Origin: Prunella strophiata | Taxonomy: Eukaryota > Chordata > Aves > Passeriformes > Prunellidae | DNA length: 64,000 nt | Direction: 5' to 3' | Assembly (NCBI GenBank): GCA_036583965.1 | Contig: JAZBQD010000019.1 | Location: forward strand, 20,959,085-21,023,084 | In this document: positions 38,997 through 50,976 of the stretch, piece after piece | How the letters are laid out: each line of letters starts with the position of its first letter | Numbering within the stretch: the first letter of the stretch is position 1 | Notes under the pieces: model-generated | The model's input: only the letters and a program-made list of their open reading frames with translations | The model's database searches: none | What the model was told of the DNA's origin: nothing | Position numbers and translations under genes: made by a program

Positions 38997-39119
38997 TGAG
39001 CTGCAGTAATAAGAGCTCAGCAGCTCTAAAAGCAATCGATACAGAGATGACGTGGGCAATTACCAGCCTGGACAACTCAAAGGACTTCCAGTAAATAAAT
39101 AAAGAAAAAACCAGTAAGT
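38997..39119 (+). other. candidate 3'-terminal exon
   Basis: Seen: a very strong acceptor (TTTCACTTTTCTCTTTCTCT then CCCCAG, ending at 38996). The sequence after it is open in the frame starting AGC at 38999 (SCSNKSSAALKAIDTEMTW, then ITSLDNSKDFQ) up to a TAA at 39092-39094. The other two frames stop almost at once. Two overlapping AATAAA hexamers (39094-39103) follow the stop directly, and a perfect GTAAGT donor motif is at 39114-39119. So it could be a terminal exon, or an internal exon of a non-coding transcript using that donor. The peptide is not recognised. A 31-codon open frame can occur by chance, so the case rests on the acceptor, frame and polyadenylation signal occurring together. 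Confidence 0.28.
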
Positions 39120-42100
39120 TTTCTGAAGCCAAAAAACTCCACCAGGAGACTTGGTTGAGGTAGAAAGTCACAAGGGGTGGTGGTGGTGAAATAAATCAAT
39201 GTCCAAGGCAGATGAGGAAGGCTGCAAGGAGGGCATGAGAGGTAGCATGCAAGCTGGCACAACAGAAACTCAAGGATCCAAAGACATGAGGACCAAACCC
39301 AAGTTTGTTCCAGCAACCTGTCTGCACCATTATAACTCCACTCACTACAGTGATACAGCAGAATGCCATTATTGACTTGCTATGTTTACAAACTCACAGT
39401 CATACAAAGGTGTACCTTGAGGACATATTAAGACAGGCATTCCATTTCTCCTCCCCATTTCAACCCCCACCCAGAAAGCGTGCACCATCACAACATGTAG
39501 CTTGTACCTCAATACTTCCCTTTTCCTGGGGCCAAGACTAAATCCATTTCCCTGTGGAATGCTGAGAGGGAAAAGCTCCACAGCTATGGCAGGATTCCAC
39601 ATTATTCCATCACTCTTCAAGATGTTAATATAATCAGGGAGTGCCGAAAAGCTCAACCCCCCATATTAATCATCTCACTAATGTTGTACTTCCACCAGTC
39701 CCATTAATATAAAATAGTGCTTACTGAAAGAAATTTTAATGGCTGTCCTCTTGCACATTGGTTGAAAGAAAAATTCTCCCAGATCAAACCATTTGCATTA
39801 GTTTCACCAGAGTGATTCCTTTGACTTCCCCATCACCCCATTTTTATTTATATAGATACTCCTTAATCCTTCAACTATCTAATGTCTTTGCCCCTTTTTA
39901 CCCCTTCATCTCTGACACAGAATGTTTGAGAAATCTGATGTCTCTCCTCCCTCCTATCAGAACCATGCCAGAGGCAGCAAACGAGATGTCCTGAGACTGC
40001 AGTGTAGCCCACTGGAACTGTTTTTCACGGCTTGCAAAGCTGTTTCACCGCATGGTGCTCTGCATCAAACAGCTCTTACAAGCCTCCTGCACCCTCAGGG
40101 GGTTTGACTCAGGCTTCAGCAGCAGCAGGCAGGTGGTCTGCAGGATGACTGACACTTCAATACTTACTATAGGACTGGGGGTGGCAGGAAGGCACACAGA
40201 TATTTCTTGTCTGTCAGCGACAGTAGAAATGGGAAAACAAGTGACACCTGCTGCTAATGACAAATGATGAGCTCAGGTTCAGAAAGGCTCATTCACACTG
40301 CAGGCAGTATTCATGTGATACATGTGGGCTCTGAGATCCAGAGCAGCTTCAGTCACTGGCAAAATCTGGATGAGGAAAAGAGGAAGATGACCAGGAAAAA
40401 GCAGAGTGACCTGCAGATGGTGCTGTACATGTTTGCACCCCTCATCTCACAACATCTTTGAGCTAAAATTTTGCCTATATACAAAAACTGGATGCTCAGT
40501 TACTGATAAGAAATCCCAGTGTTTAAGATCTGTAAAGTTCAGGAAGCAGCCATTAGAAATGCAGACTATTATGCTGTTAGTGCAAGGACAAAGGCTAGGT
40601 CAGGATTAATCTAGGATGACAGAGATAAGCAGGGGTCTTAGCCATGGGAGTTCTAGTATCAACCACCAAATATGAAGTTTCTGCCTGTTCATTAACATCC
40701 ACATATGATCCCATGATCCCAGCATTTCTGTTATGAGAGAGTCTCCAGAAGCCATCACTGCTTCTGTGAAAACTCTGTCCCTGTGTGCCTGTGCTCTGCT
40801 AGGGGCATATGGATTTGCTCTGGGGCTAAAAACGGAGCCTGGCCAACGGGATTTTCATAGGAACAAGATTCTCCAATGGGGCAACTACTTCATCCATTTT
40901 TTCAACAAAACCTTCTCTAGTAGCAACTGAACTTACTCATTTTTCACTGTGTTTTGAAACAGAGGGCCATTAAACAGATGCCAGTGAGAGGGAAATACTA
41001 GGGCTCACTACACACTAGGCTTAGCAATGCCTTTGAAGACTGGGCCTCATGGCATATATCAGCTCCAATGCTTCTTGGAGACCACTCAATGGACCACAGT
41101 TCCTCTTCCCTAAGGTCCTTCACTTTTGCTAAATCTGAGGCAAAAGCAGTGTGAATATTCCTGTGGGGTTTTTTTAGGAGAGAAAAAAAAAAAAAAAAGG
41201 TCAAAAAAATATAAGTGTAGCTTGATGACTTAGGTTTGGATTATCGACAGGAAAGTTGACAAATAGTTCTGGCTTGAGTGATAAACTTGGATATCAGAGA
41301 ATAAATCTAATGGAAAAGAAAAATCTATCTATCATTCTTGGTCACATCTGCAGAGCCTGAATTGGCAACTGGGATTTATTTTCTTAATTATGAGCAACTT
41401 GGAGCTCTCCTGTGGTCCCTTGTATCACCTCTCAGGCCCCACAGATAATACAATAGCATGCTTCATTCTGAAGCAGAAAAATTCACCTTGGATCACCACC
41501 CCTTCAAGGTTGTTTGGTTTTTCTCCCTTCCCTCTCCCCTGCCTGTCTACACTCACCCCATATATTCAGACTGCCATGTGCAAAGTGTTTGTCCTTTGAC
41601 CAAAGTCTGAGAGAGAAGCAGATGAAGGGGTAGTCAAAGAACCACAAAGCCTACTGACCCTGAGCACCTGGAACCCCAAACCAGGTTCCACTTCAAGTCT
41701 GTACAAACACAGCTGGGTCACTGCAACATTTATCACAGTATGGACTGTAGGATCAGCCTTGAAGTATGTACTGACATCTTAAACCCTTAGCCCTTTTGCT
41801 GTGGGGGCACCTTGAGCTACATTTGTTGATTAGTCTTGCAGTAATGTATCCTTGTAGTAATAACTAAGCAGTCTAACTTCAGGCATTTATAAAACAACGG
41901 TCTAGCAGAATTGGCCAACAACCAGGGTTTTATGGACACTTAAGGTTATTGTGACTCACCAACAGTCTCCAAATACCTTGTGTTTTCCATCACAACTCAC
42001 CAGCTCTCCCTTGGCTATCATCCTCAAGACTTTGGCTATAAACACTATGAAGTCACATTGATTCTTCAGAGCATTAAAGATGAGTATGAGGTAGTACCTC

Positions 42101-45100
42101 CAAAATGCATGCCACATAATGGCCAAGTACCAAAGTGAATCTGCTATAGCTGTACTTTCATTTACCATTTGATTTAAAACTAGTGATCAGAAACTCTTTA
42201 TTGCATAAAGAAGTTTCTGAGGTGTTAATCTTACAATGGCAAACAATTTTACAGGGTCATACAGAAGTGTGCTTTCATTCATACAAGGTAGGGTACGGTG
42301 ACCAAGCCACAAAGCACAATCATAATAAAAAGCACAGGTTAAAGAAGAAAAGCCTCCTGCAAAGTAGAATTGTCATCCATAATAGTTCTACAGTATAATC
42401 TAACTGAGTTCTGACTGCAGGAATACATGGCTAGTGGTTAGGGCATTAAAAAGAGAAGAAAAACATATCAAAAAGTTACTGCATATCTTGACATTAAAAT
42501 TTAAGTTCAGCCAAGCAAATAAAGTGGTGCAAGGAGTGTATCTTGAACCAAATCACCCAGTGGTCCCTACTTCAGAGTAAGCTGAAAGACAAGCTACAGC
42601 ACCCTTACCAAACTACTATGATGCACAGTGATTTGCTCCTCATCCCCACATGAGAATTAGACCAGAAAAAGGAAATGTGGACATTGCATCCTCAGAAACA
42701 ACTCTTTCATTTTACAGATATTCTCCCATTCTGCCATCCATCTTGCTAATGCAACAATGTTCCTGCTTATTTTTTTAAGAATTATCCACAATTATCCTGA
42801 CATGTACGATTTCCCAGTCATTAACTAATTTGAAAATAGTAGTGAAGAGTGTTTGTTACAGAAAACTAGGAATAAAACTTTCTAACACTTTTTGTAGTAT
42901 TAAAAAGCAGAAATGACTATTTTCAGTGCTGAGAGTGCAGGGGATATCTCCTCCTATCACACACTGCAGTTATCTAACTAGTTTTTTATCTATACTAGTT
43001 TTATATCTACATAACTAGTACATATTCATTGCATTTCCCCAAACTCATACATATATGCTAAACATTCCTACAAATTCTTTTACATATTTAAATCACTTCT
43101 CAGAACTCATTTACATTAGAGTAGGGTTCTCTTGAGGGTCTCTGGTGGTTGTTTATGGGAACATCCCATTCCTCAAATTATCCTTGTATGGTCACAAGCC
43201 TCCAAAAAAGTATTTTCTTCTTCTTGAATGCATCCCAGCTATGTGGTATGACCAAGATATGCCTTCTTATCAGCTTTGCTCAGGCCAACAGATTTTAGTC
43301 TCAAGGCTAAGATATCCACTTGCACACATTAATCAGTGATATGGGTGAATACAGGACTAAGCATTGCCTATTAAAGTGAAAGGAATTTACAAGACTTAAA
43401 TACTATTTACTAGAATTAAAGATTTTCCCAACAGCTTTCCAACCTTTTCCAAGAAAAGCTTGTTCTATGTCATGATGTAACCCTCTTCCCCTGCAACTAC
43501 TGCTGTAAGCTTTTTCCTCCACCCCTCTTAACAGTTTTATTTGTGTATCAAAGACCCAAGGCCAGTCTCTGACACAAAATAGTTACTGGGATTAAACAGC
43601 TGAGAAAACTAGGAGAAAATCTGCAGAAAATCAGAAAACATAAGAATTACAGAGAGAACTAAGTTTAGTGAGAATAAATCATTCTTATCTCCAGAATTCA
43701 AGAGTGAAAACACCAACACAAAAAGCTAAGAAGTCCTATGAAAACATCAAGGAACTAGTCAGGCCTCTTGCTTTAATTGGAGACCAGTCTAGAACATGTA
43801 CTTGGATCAAGCCTTCCTCAGGATACTTCCTACAGATCCTGGACTTGCTCTGCTTCTAAAGTACATTCAAATGTTTTGAGGAGATTGGGAACTCTCACGG
43901 CACTGATGCCCAAACAGATATCCCACAAAGGAAGGACACAGAGCTCCCAAAAGAGTCCCTGAAGAGTAAAAGTAACAAAAAACTATTATCTTCAAAACCT
44001 ACTGCCTATTGACTCTCATAGTGGCTGTTACCACCGTGGTGCCCCTGTGATCCTGATGTGATTGGAGCACACCAAGCACTTGCTGCACTTCCCATCTCTC
44101 ATCTTATGGCTACATCATGAGGTTGCCAAGGCAGGGAGTATCTCGTGGTCTCTTTCCAAGGCAGACAATGAGCTCTTTGTTTTATTATTAGAGTTCCATC
44201 ACATTAAAGTGCTATTGATAAAAATGAATAAAATTATCCATGTGGCTCAGATGAGTCAGTGCTGCCTCATCACAAATTTTCCAATAAAAATAAAGTTAGG
44301 GCACCTTCACTGAAACATGAAAACTGGCATGGAAGAAATTCCTCCAAGTGTCTAAGAACTGTCCTCAATATCTTATGAAGTGTAGAAATCCAAAGCTGCA
44401 CATGCTCTACTACACTCCCTACCTACACAAGCCAAGGTTTATTCAGCTTTTATCCATTTTAAATGATGTTTAAGTTTCATCTCACGCTTTCATCAACTTG
44501 CAAATTCAATTGTGCTTTCTCCAATTATCTTCTATTTCTTCTATAGACCCCATATCTTCTAAAATTCTTCATTCCTAGTAAAAAAACTCCTTGCTTTGTG
44601 TCTCATACAACAATCCCTTCAACACTCATTTCCTTGACCTGCTTTTAATATTTGCTGTCTTTTATAGACTTTCCCTATTTCAGCCATTTTGTTGTGATTG
44701 AATCCCCATAACTCAATATTTTTTTATTTTTGCCACTAATTTATTTAGTGATTTTAAAAGCAGAAGCATGTGGGTGTTTGTTATGACCCAAAGTCCCAGT
44801 ATCTGGACTGAAATGGGACAAGCTAGTGGGAGAATGAAACACATTGGATCATATTCTCTGAGGAGGAAGCACACTTCAAGGTGTTTTCCTACAGAACATT
44901 ACCACAGGGTAGGAGGTAATGGAACAAAAAACCTTGGAGAAATCACAAACATTAGAACTAGAATTGATCTGTTAATAATGAAATTTCTGTAACATACAGA
45001 CAGGATAATTGGTGGGGGGGAGAGATGAAGTATGATAACATTAAGAAGCTGAAAATGCTGGTGACAGCAGGAAATAAGCAAATCTGTTCTGACAGAGCAA

Positions 45101-45195
45101 GAATGGATGTGAATGTCTGCCACATTAATGATAACTAGCAGAAACCAGGCAACTGGCTTTTCTTTCTCTCCCCCTCCATTTTCTTTTTCTTTTTG

Positions 45196-45216
45196 TTTTT
45201 TTTTTTTTTTTTTTTT
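45196..45216. repeat. poly-T tract, 21 bases
   Basis: Preceded by a pyrimidine-rich run from about 45155 (TTTCTTTCTCTCCCCCTCC). Simple repeat. Confidence 0.9.
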
Positions 45217-45567
45217 CTGGTGGATGCAGTTAAGGGGGCAGTGAAGAAGGCAGGTTATATAACGTGGACAAGATGACTGATATTTGTTGTTTGCAGTCCT
45301 GTTGAAAAGACAGATCTGCTGAAATAATAAATATACTAGCTTTATATTTCCCAAAAATCAAGGAATAAGGATGCTCTCTGTTGTTATTGTCATTAAATAT
45401 TTATACTGCTGTACATAGAAAAGAACACAGGTCAGGGCACAAATGTTCTGTGCAAATATTGCAAAGGATAGTCCAAACCCAAGAACATACCAGTAAAAAT
45501 AAAAAAAACCCCAAAAGATGCTGGAGGAAAACAAAAATAAATATAAGGGTCAGGTAAAAAGCTGCAC

Positions 45568-45568
<1 letters not shown>

Positions 45569-45595
<27 letters not shown>
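45569..45595. repeat. poly-A tract, 27 bases
   Basis: Uninterrupted A run, one of the longest in the window. No retrosequence recognised before it. Confidence 0.9.
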
Positions 45596-45599
<4 letters not shown>

Positions 45600-48500
45600 T
45601 GTATTCTCTCTCTTTTAATCAATCCCATCTTCCCACCACCACTGAAGAACCTGATTAGTGTCCTGTCACCATAATTCCAGAGTTCACCACCCAGAGGAGG
45701 GGAAAAAACCTTCAAAATCCCATTCATGCCACCTCCTTCACAAACTTGTCTTTTTAGCATAGATTCACCTATGCTCTCTGTCTGTATGACCTAAATTCCA
45801 TTCTCCATCCCAGCCCTCTGTGCCTTTTGCCATGGGAATGACCAAGAGTCAGAAGAGGCTGGGGGACAAAACAGGTGTGTGCAAGGAAGGCACTCAGAGC
45901 AAAGAGTTCTGCTATGGCACCCTGACTACTGCACTCCTCCTGTCTGGAACTCCTCTGATAGGGACAAACTAGTTCAGATAATGGAAACCACCTTATGATT
46001 CTGCATTTCAACAGCAGATGTTCACTTGAATGAAATGCACCACAATACTAGATTTGGTATTAATCTTATTAATCATCAGAAAAGTTAACTTGATCTTTGT
46101 GGGGGGAAAAATCAAGGTTAGGGGAAAAGGAAGACTGAAAAGCCCACAACCTCACCATCACCTACAGAAGCATTTTTAGAAAGAATTAACTGGAAGAAAT
46201 TAAAAAGTATTTCACTTTAGAAACACGTTCCTGGTGCAAAAAGTATTTTTGCTTCCTAAATAAAATACACCTCCCATTTTCCCTAGATGGTAATAAAACA
46301 TACAAGCATTTTCTAAGCATGTCTGTATGTGATCCTTTTGTACTTCATGGCTCCAGAAACCTAAGCCTCAAAGAAATTGGGAACTTTGGAGTCTGTAGCT
46401 CTCCATGTCCCAGGTTCTGAATCAGACAAGCCATAAAGAACATATCATTATCCCATGTATCTCTGGAACATCTCCAGGCAGTTTCTTTAAAATACCAGAA
46501 AAGAAGGGAAAAGAGATGGCATACTGGCTGCTAAACAGGTGCCCTCCAGGAGGCTACAGAGGTTTCCATCCAAAATCTACTGACTTTTTTTTCAACTAAA
46601 TACTCACCTGGATAATTTCTTTTCTTTTAGGAAATTAACATTTTCAATTAGAAAATTCTTGACCCAGATCCCATGCTCATTAATCATTGTATATTACTGA
46701 GCACAGAGGACTAATACATCTGTGTATACACAGACATACTCTTCCTTCCCTGAAGCACTTTGATGTCCAAAACAGTGGGCTACAATATTTCAGAGATGTA
46801 CATGTAGCACAGCCTCAGGCATACTGCACCTGCTGAAAGGGTTTGGCTAACTGCCAAACATCTTTTTTTTGGAAAAAGCATTTGCTTTAATATCTGCTAA
46901 TTCCAGGAAGGGGGCTGTGCTCTTCTTGTTTGGCTATGTCTTTGCATTTGCAATGAACAAAAGAAAGGGACAAGGCAACCATCTGTGGGTGCTTCATAGA
47001 AAAATAAAACCCCGGTGGGCTTCTTATTACAAGGAGGAAAACAGAAAGAATAAGAGATAAAACAAGCTGAATGAAACAAGCTGACACCCTGAGCTCACTT
47101 CTCTGCAGCAGACTTGTTAAGCATTCCAGCCCAGACAACCTGGAAAGCCTTTGAAATAAAATTTAAAATCAAAAGGTTTCCCCAAAGCATTTGCTTTTCC
47201 TTTCAACAGTTTTGTTCTATCTAGTTTAGAGAAAGGGAATCCTATTCCTCCCTACGCATTTTTATAGTCTTAAATGGAATATAGCCAGGGCATCAGCCAG
47301 ACACCAATGGTCAGATATATTAGAGGCATTTGCATTTGGTAACTAGAGATGATGATGAATACACTGTAATATTTTGAAATAATAAATATTTCCAATTGGG
47401 TGCATATGTAATTGCCATTCTATGATCAGATTCACTTAGCACTAGAATTTATAACGTAAGGTAAACAGAATTTTCTAAGTACCTTCCCTCCATGTGTTAT
47501 GCTATTTCTGTCCACAGAAATAGCACAGTTAACATCAGCAAAAACCAACACAACCTGCTTCCAAATACACTCTCACATCTCTTAACTTTATCAGCATCTC
47601 AAGATTATTACCAGCATGAGCCAAAATACAATGCTTTAGTATAAAAATAAGGCTTCACACTAAAACAAAAGAGTGAATCAGCAAAAGAAAATACAGCCTC
47701 CTCCCTGTACTGAAGAGTGAAGTAACAGACTTCTCTCTGGAGATTTCCAGTAATGAATTCCTGTTTTAATTGAAGATGCAGCCAATGCATGAGATCCAAT
47801 AGGCTTCCCTCTCTTTCTCTGTCTCTAGGTGATGCTGTGCAGGAAAGAGCTTTTAAATCAGGCAGTGAGCATAATGAACTTCAATTTCCCTTTGACAAGG
47901 GCAAAATTACAAACATACACTTCACTTCCAGACAATTAATTAATTTGTTTACATGATTTCTTTGCTTTGTTTTACTTTCATGATTGTTTTCCCTCTCCAC
48001 TTTTAAACTTTTTAACTCTCTAAGGTGTAGGATTAGCTTTTGACAACTCATCCTGGTCTCAGGCATGGAGACATGAAAATAAAGCTGATTTTTGCAGCAG
48101 GGAAGGGAAGCACTTCCCTTCAGGCTTACTGCTAGCACCTAGGGACAATGTTAAAGCACACATGCCCATTCTGTAGAGGACAGCATCAGCTTTTGCCCCT
48201 TGTTAGCAAGGCAGACACAGTTGTTGTCACTTGGAAAATGTTTGCCCACTTACAAGCATGAAAGGATGGACTCTCAAACAGCTGGTGTCTGTGAAGACCA
48301 GAGGCTGACAGTCAGAGATTAATGTGACTGAATTCCAGGGGCAAAAGCCTTCTCCACCAATGGGATGTAAAGGAGAAAGCATCAAAGTAGCCAGCCAGAG
48401 CCAGCAGCCACAGGTATGCACACAAACATGCAGCCTCCCAACACTGAGCTCCTCTCCTGTGGGATAAGGAAAGCTACCTCAAAAGCACTTGGGAGGAGTA

Positions 48501-50181
48501 GTAATGGGGAAAAGAGAAAAAGCACAGTGGACTCAGTGAGGACAGGACTGATAGATTTGAGATACTGAATATAAATAATTTTTTCTTGTAGAAAGAATGT
48601 TTCTTCTACATAACACCACAGACTAAATCCCTCTAGCAATATCAATACTGTCTACATTACCACAGTGGTGCATGTTTAATTTCATTTCTGCTGCTACAAA
48701 TATAGGCCAATAAATTTGACAACACATCTGTTATTTACTTGCACTCAACACAAGCATATTCATGACATTTACTTTGCCAGTTTTAAATTTAACAGCTTTC
48801 CTTTTATTTATATCTACTTAGTGTTAGTGAAAAGTGCTCTGGTGACTTTCCATATACATGTAGTAAGTGCAGCACATTTAACAACAGTAAAATATTCCTT
48901 GGCTATGTACCATTACTGCACACATTTCTGATCACATAGAATGAAAATATTTTAAAGTGGTATGAGACTGTTACATCTACTCACTTTGAGTATAACTAGT
49001 AACTCTGTGCAGCTAAATCATGCCTGCAGTTGTACAATCAGCAGAGATCCAGGAACACATTTCAGTGCTCATTGAGTTGCTGACACACTCTGAGGTCCTT
49101 CATAGACTCTGTCTTGCATCACAAAGAGGATTTCACATGAAATATTGGCTCATTCCAGTCCTCTCCATCTTTTCATTACTCTTTTGGAGTAAAATATGTG
49201 TAGGGACATAAGAAGTTAACCACAGATATAAAGGAAACACCACAAATATTACACAGCAGATTCTCATGAGCAGTGGGAGAGCTTTCCAAAGTAGTGCAGA
49301 GAGGTGACAAGTGCATCCAGGTCAAGGACAAGAGCACAGGAGCACCCACAGAGAGCAGTGCCTTGCACACACTCCTGCTGCTGGCATGCAGGGGCCAGGG
49401 ACTGGGGCTGTGACAACAGAGCACAGCTACACTGCCCTGCTCTGGCACTGCCCCTGAGTCAGGCTGTGTCTTCTTCTCCTGCAGCACAAATCCAGTATTA
49501 CAGTGGTTAAACCATGTAAGTTTGCAAATTGCATTAGACAAATTACTGAAGACCAAGGAGGGAGATGAAAATTCACAAATCAATACACAAGTGCAGACGT
49601 GAAATTACAGCAGTAAGATGACTTTTACTGTCTGACCTCTGGCTTGGAATTTTTCTGCATTTTCATGGTAGTACAACTGGAGCAAACAAGCTCATTGACA
49701 TTTGACAAAGGTGTACAGCTACTATGCATTCCTGTAGTGTGGCCTTTTTCTTTTGGTATTAGTTATAGTTGTTAACTGCACAAAACTGACTCCTTAAATA
49801 AAAGATCACAAGCATAGTAGAAAAACTCAATAACTGTGCTGCTTAACAACAAAGCCCTCAGCCCATGGTCAGATTTTACAGATGCCTCAGACTCAAATAT
49901 GGTCTGTTGCAACAAAAACATGCTAGCAAATTACAGACCATGCCACAATAATCTGCTTTTCTAAAATACAGTGTATAGAGAACTATGCATATCAACACAC
50001 TTCATAGCAATAGGACAGGGGCACACACAGCATGGGGTCTTTTGGAATCTATTTTGTAGTTTTGCAGATGTAACAGCTTTGCTGAGAGAAAAAATAAGCA
50101 GTGCAGAGGAACCAAGTATTTCTCTATAGAGTGGATGTGGATACAGCAGCCAAACTGCAAGTGTGTGTGCATGTGTCTGTT

Positions 50182-50209
50182 GGGGAGGATGGGGTGGGGG
50201 GGGAATGGG
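50182..50209 (+). other. G-quadruplex-forming candidate
   Basis: Four G runs on the + strand (G4, G4, G8, G3) with loops of 5, 1 and 3 bases satisfy the usual G3+N1-7 rule. It follows a GT-rich stretch (GTGTGTGTGCATGTG). Motif-based only. Confidence 0.6.
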
Positions 50210-50645
50210 ACAGAGTGAGACAAGATAGCTCACACTGCCCAAACTAGCTATCCTGCACTAACCTGCTACCTACTTCCCAACCTGGAAAAACCTTGCTAGC
50301 TCTGCTGAGAACACGCAGTTGGCTCCCAGCTTGTGCTGCTACCATTAGCAGTGGAATTGCTGCTGCTCCAAATGCTGAGACAATAGTCACCTTCACCCTG
50401 TCCTATAGCTTGGTGATGATTTTGGTAATTCTGTCATGTTCATAAATGACCTCTACAGTTTAAATCATTACTTTATCAGTCTAATTTTTGTTGCACTCTC
50501 AAGCTGTCCAGAACAGAAATTACACTGTCTCCATTGACCACCATTTCAACTCCTGCTCTAAAAAGAAAGCATGATAAACAATAAAACACCATTTTTGGTT
50601 AACTAGCCTTTGGCTTCATTTTTGACAAACAAGAAAGAAAGTTGA

Positions 50646-50976
50646 TGCCTTCAGTATCTAAAGGGGGCCTCCAAGATAGCTGGAGAGTGATTTTTTTTTT
50701 TACAAGGGCATGTATTGACAGGATAGGGGGAAGGACTTTTAACTGAAAGGGGGTAGGTTAAGATTAGATACAAGGAAGAAATTCTTTACTGTGAGGGTGG
50801 TGAAGCACTGGAACAGGTCTCCAAGCAAAACTGTGGATGTCTCATTCCAGGGAGTGTTCATGGACAGTTTGGATGGGCTTTGAGTAACTTGGTTTAGTGG
50901 AAGGTGTCCCTTGCAGGAGGGCTGTAACTAGATGATCTTTGAGGTGCCTTCCAATCCAAACCATTCTATGATTCTT
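50646..50976 (+). mobile_element. CR1 LINE 3' tail, 5'-truncated
   Basis: The whole block follows the CR1 3' end in order. First is CCTTCAGTATCTAAAGGGGG then CCTCCAAGATAGCTGGAGAG. Next come TACAAGGGCATGTATTGACA, TTAACTGAAAGGGGGTAGG and AGGAAGAAATTCTTTACTG then TGAGGGTGGTGAAGCACTGG. These are followed by GATGGGCTTTGAGTAAC, GGAGGGCTGTAACTAGATGA and TGCCTTCCAATCCAAACC. It ends in the short tail repeat ATTCTATGATTCT at about 50963-50975. A T10 run at about 50691-50701 has expanded where the consensus has a short T run. Only a few hundred bases remain, with no enzyme-coding part of note. It appears less damaged than the copy at 10861-11740 and belongs to a different subfamily by its tail. Confidence 0.95.

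Larger units (their letters stand above)
39120..50645. other. unique DNA, no gene recognised
   Basis: About 11.5 kb without a supported gene or complete mobile element. Simple repeats lie at 41183-41198, 45196-45216 and 45569-45595, and a G-rich block at 50182-50209. Reverse-strand open frames at 44899-45354 and 45401-45760 run through the homopolymers (Lys-rich or Phe-rich) and are not credible genes. Confidence 0.5.

Noticed and set aside
44899..45760. Two reverse-strand open frames of 119 and 151 codons
   Set aside because: Both run through long poly-T or poly-A tracts, giving Lys or Phe runs. They are composition artefacts.
47415..47435. CCATTCTATGATCAG as another CR1 tail
   Set aside because: The preceding sequence lacks the usual CR1 words such as CTAGATGATC and CCTTCCAA. 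The short match is likely chance.
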